From JBPEXY01 sp052031065 (GTDB lineage: Bacteria; Pseudomonadota; Gammaproteobacteria; Immundisolibacterales; Immundisolibacteraceae): DNA of 17,022 nucleotides. The position numbers and the translations under genes were made by a program. The notes below the pieces were generated by a model. It was not told where the DNA came from and ran no database searches. It saw nothing but the letters and a program-made list of their open reading frames with translations. The stretch covers positions 1-17,022 of the forward strand of contig JBPEXY010000076.1 of NCBI GenBank assembly GCA_052031065.1, written 5' to 3'. The first letter of the stretch is position 1; the number at the start of each line of letters is the position of its first letter. Below, piece by piece: positions 14,494 through 17,022 of the stretch.

Positions 14494-15432
14494 ATGACCA
14501 CCATTTATCTTCCTATCGCCGAAGTTGCCGTCAGCCTGCCACTGCTCCTGGCAATCGGCGGCGGAGTGGGTCTGCTTTCTGGTCTGTTTGGAGTCGGCGG
14601 CGGCTTTCTGCTCACCCCGCTGCTGATTTTTGTCGGCATCCCGCCGGCAGTGGCAGTTGGCAGCGAAGCTAATCAACTGGTAGCGGCCTCACTTTCCGGC
14701 ATCGTTGCCCACTGGCGCGGCGGTCGTATCGATCTGCGTATGGGGAGGATGCTGTTGGCAGGCGGAATTGCCGGTTCAACCGTTGGCGTCTCGCTGTTTG
14801 CCTGGCTGCGTGCCAGCGGGCAGATCGACCTGGTTATCAAACTCATGTATGTGGCGCTGCTGGGGGTTATCGGTTCGATGATGATGGTCGAGAGCATCCG
14901 TGCCAACCTGCATCGTCTACGCACCCAGGATGACGGTAACGGGGCCGGTGATTCCAGACCTGAGCAGCTCAGTTGGCGCCAGCGCCTACCGCTACAGATG
15001 CATTTCCCCACTTCAGGGGTGACCATCAGTGCCCTGTTACCCGTCGGCCTGGGAGTCGTGGTGGGAGTACTGGCCGCAATCATGGGCATTGGCGGCGGCT
15101 TCATTATGGTACCGGCGATGATTTACCTGCTCGGTATGCCGACATTGATTGTTGTCGGTACGTCGCTATTCCAGATTCTGTTTGTCTCTGCCAATGTCAC
15201 CCTGCAGCAGGCAGTCAGGGTACAGACCGTCGATGTGGTACTGGCCATTTTATTGATGGCCGGCTCTGTTATCGGTGCGCAGATCGGCGCACGCATGGGT
15301 GCGCGTTTACGTGGTGAAGAGCTACGTTTCCTGCTCGCCGCAATTATTCTCGGCGTCTGCGGCTGGATGATCTACAACCTTACCGCCAAACCCGATTTCC
15401 TGTTTACGCTGATCGCCACCGGTGGCCACTAA
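14494..15432 (+). CDS. TauE/SafE family sulfite/sulfonate exporter-like permease
   Basis: A 312-aa polytopic membrane protein, normal length for the TauE/SafE (formerly DUF81) family. The family's two-fold repeat is clear: GLLSGLFGVGGGFLLTPLLI near residues 26-45 and AAIMGIGGGFIMVPAMIYLLG in the second half, each at the start of a membrane-helix bundle. A charged loop in the middle (about 135-165, rich in Arg, Asp and Gly) separates the halves. The family exports sulfite, sulfoacetate or related anions, but sequence alone does not fix the substrate; the nearby soeA-like gene favours sulfite. The next gene starts within its stop codon (TAATG), so the two are translationally coupled. Confidence 0.9.
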   Translation: MTTIYLPIAEVAVSLPLLLAIGGGVGLLSGLFGVGGGFLLTPLLIFVGIPPAVAVGSEANQLVAASLSGIVAHWRGGRIDLRMGRMLLAGGIAGSTVGVSLFAWLRASGQIDLVIKLMYVALLGVIGSMMMVESIRANLHRLRTQDDGNGAGDSRPEQLSWRQRLPLQMHFPTSGVTISALLPVGLGVVVGVLAAIMGIGGGFIMVPAMIYLLGMPTLIVVGTSLFQILFVSANVTLQQAVRVQTVDVVLAILLMAGSVIGAQIGARMGARLRGEELRFLLAAIILGVCGWMIYNLTAKPDFLFTLIATGGH

Positions 15433-16208
15433 TGGTGCACTCGCTGATGATCAGGTCGTTATTCCCGCTATTGACCTTGCTGTTACTGGCCACATCTCCC
15501 ACCGCACAGCCGGTGAAAATGGTCGAGGTCAAACCCAACCAGGTCAAGGCTGGTCTTTTTTTTGCCGGCGAGCAGATCACCATTACCGGCAACAGCCACA
15601 GGGATTCTCCGCCATGGGTGCTGATCATCGGGCCACGTAGTGACAGACAGATTGGTCTGCTGCAGCAACAGAACGGCATCTGGTCTGTGGGCCAGAGCCA
15701 TCAGCTGACAGAAATTCCCGGTTTTATCGCCACCGCCGGAACCGAACCAGTCCAGCAGCTCTTTGATCGTCATGCTGCGCTACTCGATAAACACCAACTG
15801 GCCGCGCTGCAACCACTATTGTCTCCGCGCAGCACAGCGGAGCAGCCCACGGAGCAACCATGGCTTAGCGGCTATGCCGAGCTGCTGCGCAGAGAGCGAC
15901 TCTATCAGCCAGACCTGACTCTCCAGTTGGCAGACGATCTGGATTCCGGGGTTAACTCGCGACAGCTGTTCAGCATTGATTTACCTGTTCCCTCAAATGC
16001 CCCGCCCGGCGCCTATGAGGTGTTCCTGCTGACCGGCACCGGCGATGAGGGCCAGATATCCGTCGCCTCCTTTGAGCTGATCAAATCAGGTATCGTACGC
16101 AGCCTCGCGGTAAGCGCTTTTGACTATCCGCTCCTCTACGCGCTCGGTGCATTGTTGATAGCGATTGTGACCGGCCTGGCGATTGGCGCGATGTTTAATC
16201 GCAGGTAG
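15432..16208 (+). CDS. TIGR02186-like (Alph_Pro_TM) membrane-anchored protein
   Basis: A 258-aa protein with a signal peptide (about 1-26, LFPLLTLLLLATSPTAQ), an extracytoplasmic domain and a C-terminal membrane helix (about 234-254, LLYALGALLIAIVTGLAIGAMF) followed by NRR. The beta-strand start (VKAGLFFAGEQITITGN...PWVLIIGPRSDRQIGLLQQQNGIWSVGQ) and the overall plan match the TIGR02186 putative transmembrane family, commonly encoded next to TauE/SafE exporters. Its biochemical role is not established; partnership with the exporter is inferred from the 1-nt overlap (TAATG). A second in-frame ATG at 15447 is possible, but the coupled start is preferred. Confidence 0.7.
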   Translation: MVHSLMIRSLFPLLTLLLLATSPTAQPVKMVEVKPNQVKAGLFFAGEQITITGNSHRDSPPWVLIIGPRSDRQIGLLQQQNGIWSVGQSHQLTEIPGFIATAGTEPVQQLFDRHAALLDKHQLAALQPLLSPRSTAEQPTEQPWLSGYAELLRRERLYQPDLTLQLADDLDSGVNSRQLFSIDLPVPSNAPPGAYEVFLLTGTGDEGQISVASFELIKSGIVRSLAVSAFDYPLLYALGALLIAIVTGLAIGAMFNRR

Positions 16209-16320
16209 GCCGGCGTTGCGTCTGCATCCCAACCCAGTTCAGGTCACTCCGGCTCATTAATAGCTGCTGATATTGACTCTCTTCCGGCGGATTCTGCGCC
16301 CGCAAGCCTTCCCGTTCTTT

Positions 16321-16326
16321 TATAAT
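16321..16326 (+). promoter_or_regulatory. Candidate -10 box upstream of the soeA-like gene
   Basis: A perfect TATAAT lies 107 nt before the GTG start in the 224-nt gap after the TIGR02186-like gene. No acceptable -35 is seen at 16-18 nt spacing, so this is weak evidence that the molybdoenzyme gene has its own promoter. An imperfect GC-rich inverted repeat (CCGGCCTG ... CAGGCGGCCGG, roughly 16346-16380) lies between it and the start codon. Confidence 0.3.
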
Positions 16327-16432
16327 CTCATCACCAGTAACTTAGTCCGGCCTGGAATAACCAAAAAAACAGGCGGCCGGATATCCAATCCATCCAGAGC
16401 AAGGGTTTCCCCCGGCAACGCAGGAGAGAATT

Positions 16433-17022
16433 GTGCCGACAGCTGCCGATGAACCGGTTATCGACCGATCGCCGCAGATCAGTGATGAAATCAAAACCAC
16501 CACCTGTTACATGTGTGCCTGTCGTTGCGGTATCAAGGTCCATCTTCAGGACGGTGAGCTGCGTTACATCGAGGGCAACCCCAATCACCCGCTGAACAAG
16601 GGTGTGTTATGCGGTAAGGGCAGTGCTGGCATCATGAAACAGCACTCCCCGGCGAAGCTCAGCAAACCGCTGTTACGGGTTGGTGAGCGCGGCAAGGGCG
16701 AATTTCGCGAGATCGAGTGGGAAGAGGCGATGCAGATTGCCACCGACCGGCTGGCGACCATCCGTGAGACCGATCCACGTAAGCTTGCATTTTTTACCGG
16801 CCGCGACCAGAGCCAGGCCCTCACCGGCTGGTGGGCTACGCAGTTTGGCACACCGAATCACGCGGCCCATGGCGGCTTCTGTTCGGTCAATATGGCCAGC
16901 GCCGGGCTCTACTCCATTGGCGGTTCTTTCTGGGAGTTCGGGGAACCGGACTGGGAGCTGACCCGCTACTTCATGATGTTTGGTGTCGCCGAAGATCACG
17001 ACAGCAACCCGATCAAAACCGG
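16433..17022 (+). CDS. soeA: Molybdopterin oxidoreductase, SoeA-like sulfite dehydrogenase catalytic subunit (5' part)
   Basis: The first ~196 residues of a molybdopterin-guanine-dinucleotide oxidoreductase; the frame runs off the right edge. The GTG start has a GGAGAG ribosome site 5 nt upstream, and the protein begins PTAADEPVIDRSPQISDEIK with no Tat signal, predicting a cytoplasmic enzyme. The [4Fe-4S] ligands are C25, C28, C32 and C60 (CYMCACRCG ... GVLCGKG); an additional C30 lies inside the motif. The following AGIMKQHSPAKLSKPLLRVGERG and FTGRDQSQALTGWWATQFG fit the family. Absence of a Tat signal and the nearby TauE/SafE exporter favour SoeA of the SoeABC cytoplasmic sulfite dehydrogenase over periplasmic polysulfide or thiosulfate reductases. 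SoeB and SoeC would be expected just beyond the window. Confidence 0.8.
   Translation, partial: MPTAADEPVIDRSPQISDEIKTTTCYMCACRCGIKVHLQDGELRYIEGNPNHPLNKGVLCGKGSAGIMKQHSPAKLSKPLLRVGERGKGEFREIEWEEAMQIATDRLATIRETDPRKLAFFTGRDQSQALTGWWATQFGTPNHAAHGGFCSVNMASAGLYSIGGSFWEFGEPDWELTRYFMMFGVAEDHDSNPIKT

Noticed and set aside
16585..16999. Open frames on the - strand opposite the right edge
   Set aside because: They are antisense to the soeA-like gene, whose Fe-S cysteine motif, ribosome site and family residues support the + strand.
1..17022. CRISPR arrays, tRNA or rRNA genes
   Set aside because: No regularly spaced repeats beyond the short operator repeats, and no tRNA- or rRNA-like sequence was seen on either strand.

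Overview
The window looks like chromosome from a sulfur-oxidising gammaproteobacterium, probably of the Chromatiales or a related chemolithotrophic lineage. This rests on enterobacterial-like GltD, HemE and PriA proteins, an orthologue-grade GlrK/GlrR two-component system, and a sulfite-handling cluster (TauE/SafE exporter, TIGR02186-like protein, SoeA-like molybdoenzyme). The organism assignment is inference; no rRNA is present.

Left part (1-5326, + strand): housekeeping genes. The 3' end of gltB (glutamate synthase large subunit) is followed by gltD, hemE (TTG start 3 nt after the gltD stop) and priA. A 13-bp-stem palindrome at 5475-5514 separates priA from the convergent genes to its right.

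Middle part (5536-13730, - strand): the accessory region and the most interesting part. Read in transcription order (right to left) it is a sensor kinase (GlrK/QseE-like), a small lipoprotein (QseG-like), a sigma-54-dependent response regulator (GlrR/QseF-like), a 354-bp regulatory gap, a 704-aa protein of unknown function with transthyretin/carboxypeptidase-regulatory-like segments, and a 786-aa secreted, membrane-anchored protein with the architecture of the animal CLCA family: an HExxH metalloprotease motif with a downstream DEY, a von Willebrand A domain with a complete MIDAS, a beta-sandwich and a C-terminal membrane helix. The gap holds one perfect and two partial copies of TGTC-N10-GACA, the binding motif described for enterobacterial GlrR. 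They lie about 98, 118 and 164 bp upstream of the start predicted from a good sigma-54 promoter (TGGCACG-N6-GC on the - strand). The sequence therefore predicts a complete local circuit: GlrK/QseG/GlrR sensing switches on the adjacent unknown-protein/CLCA-like operon through sigma-54. In enterobacteria the best-known target of this system is the sRNA gene glmY; here the adjacent target appears to be a surface-protein operon.

Right part (13840-17022): a decayed IS3-family insertion sequence (about 13844-14237), then on the + strand a TauE/SafE exporter and a TIGR02186-like membrane-anchored protein overlapping by 1 nt, and the 5' part of a soeA-like gene that runs off the window. The last three fit cytoplasmic sulfite oxidation and export.
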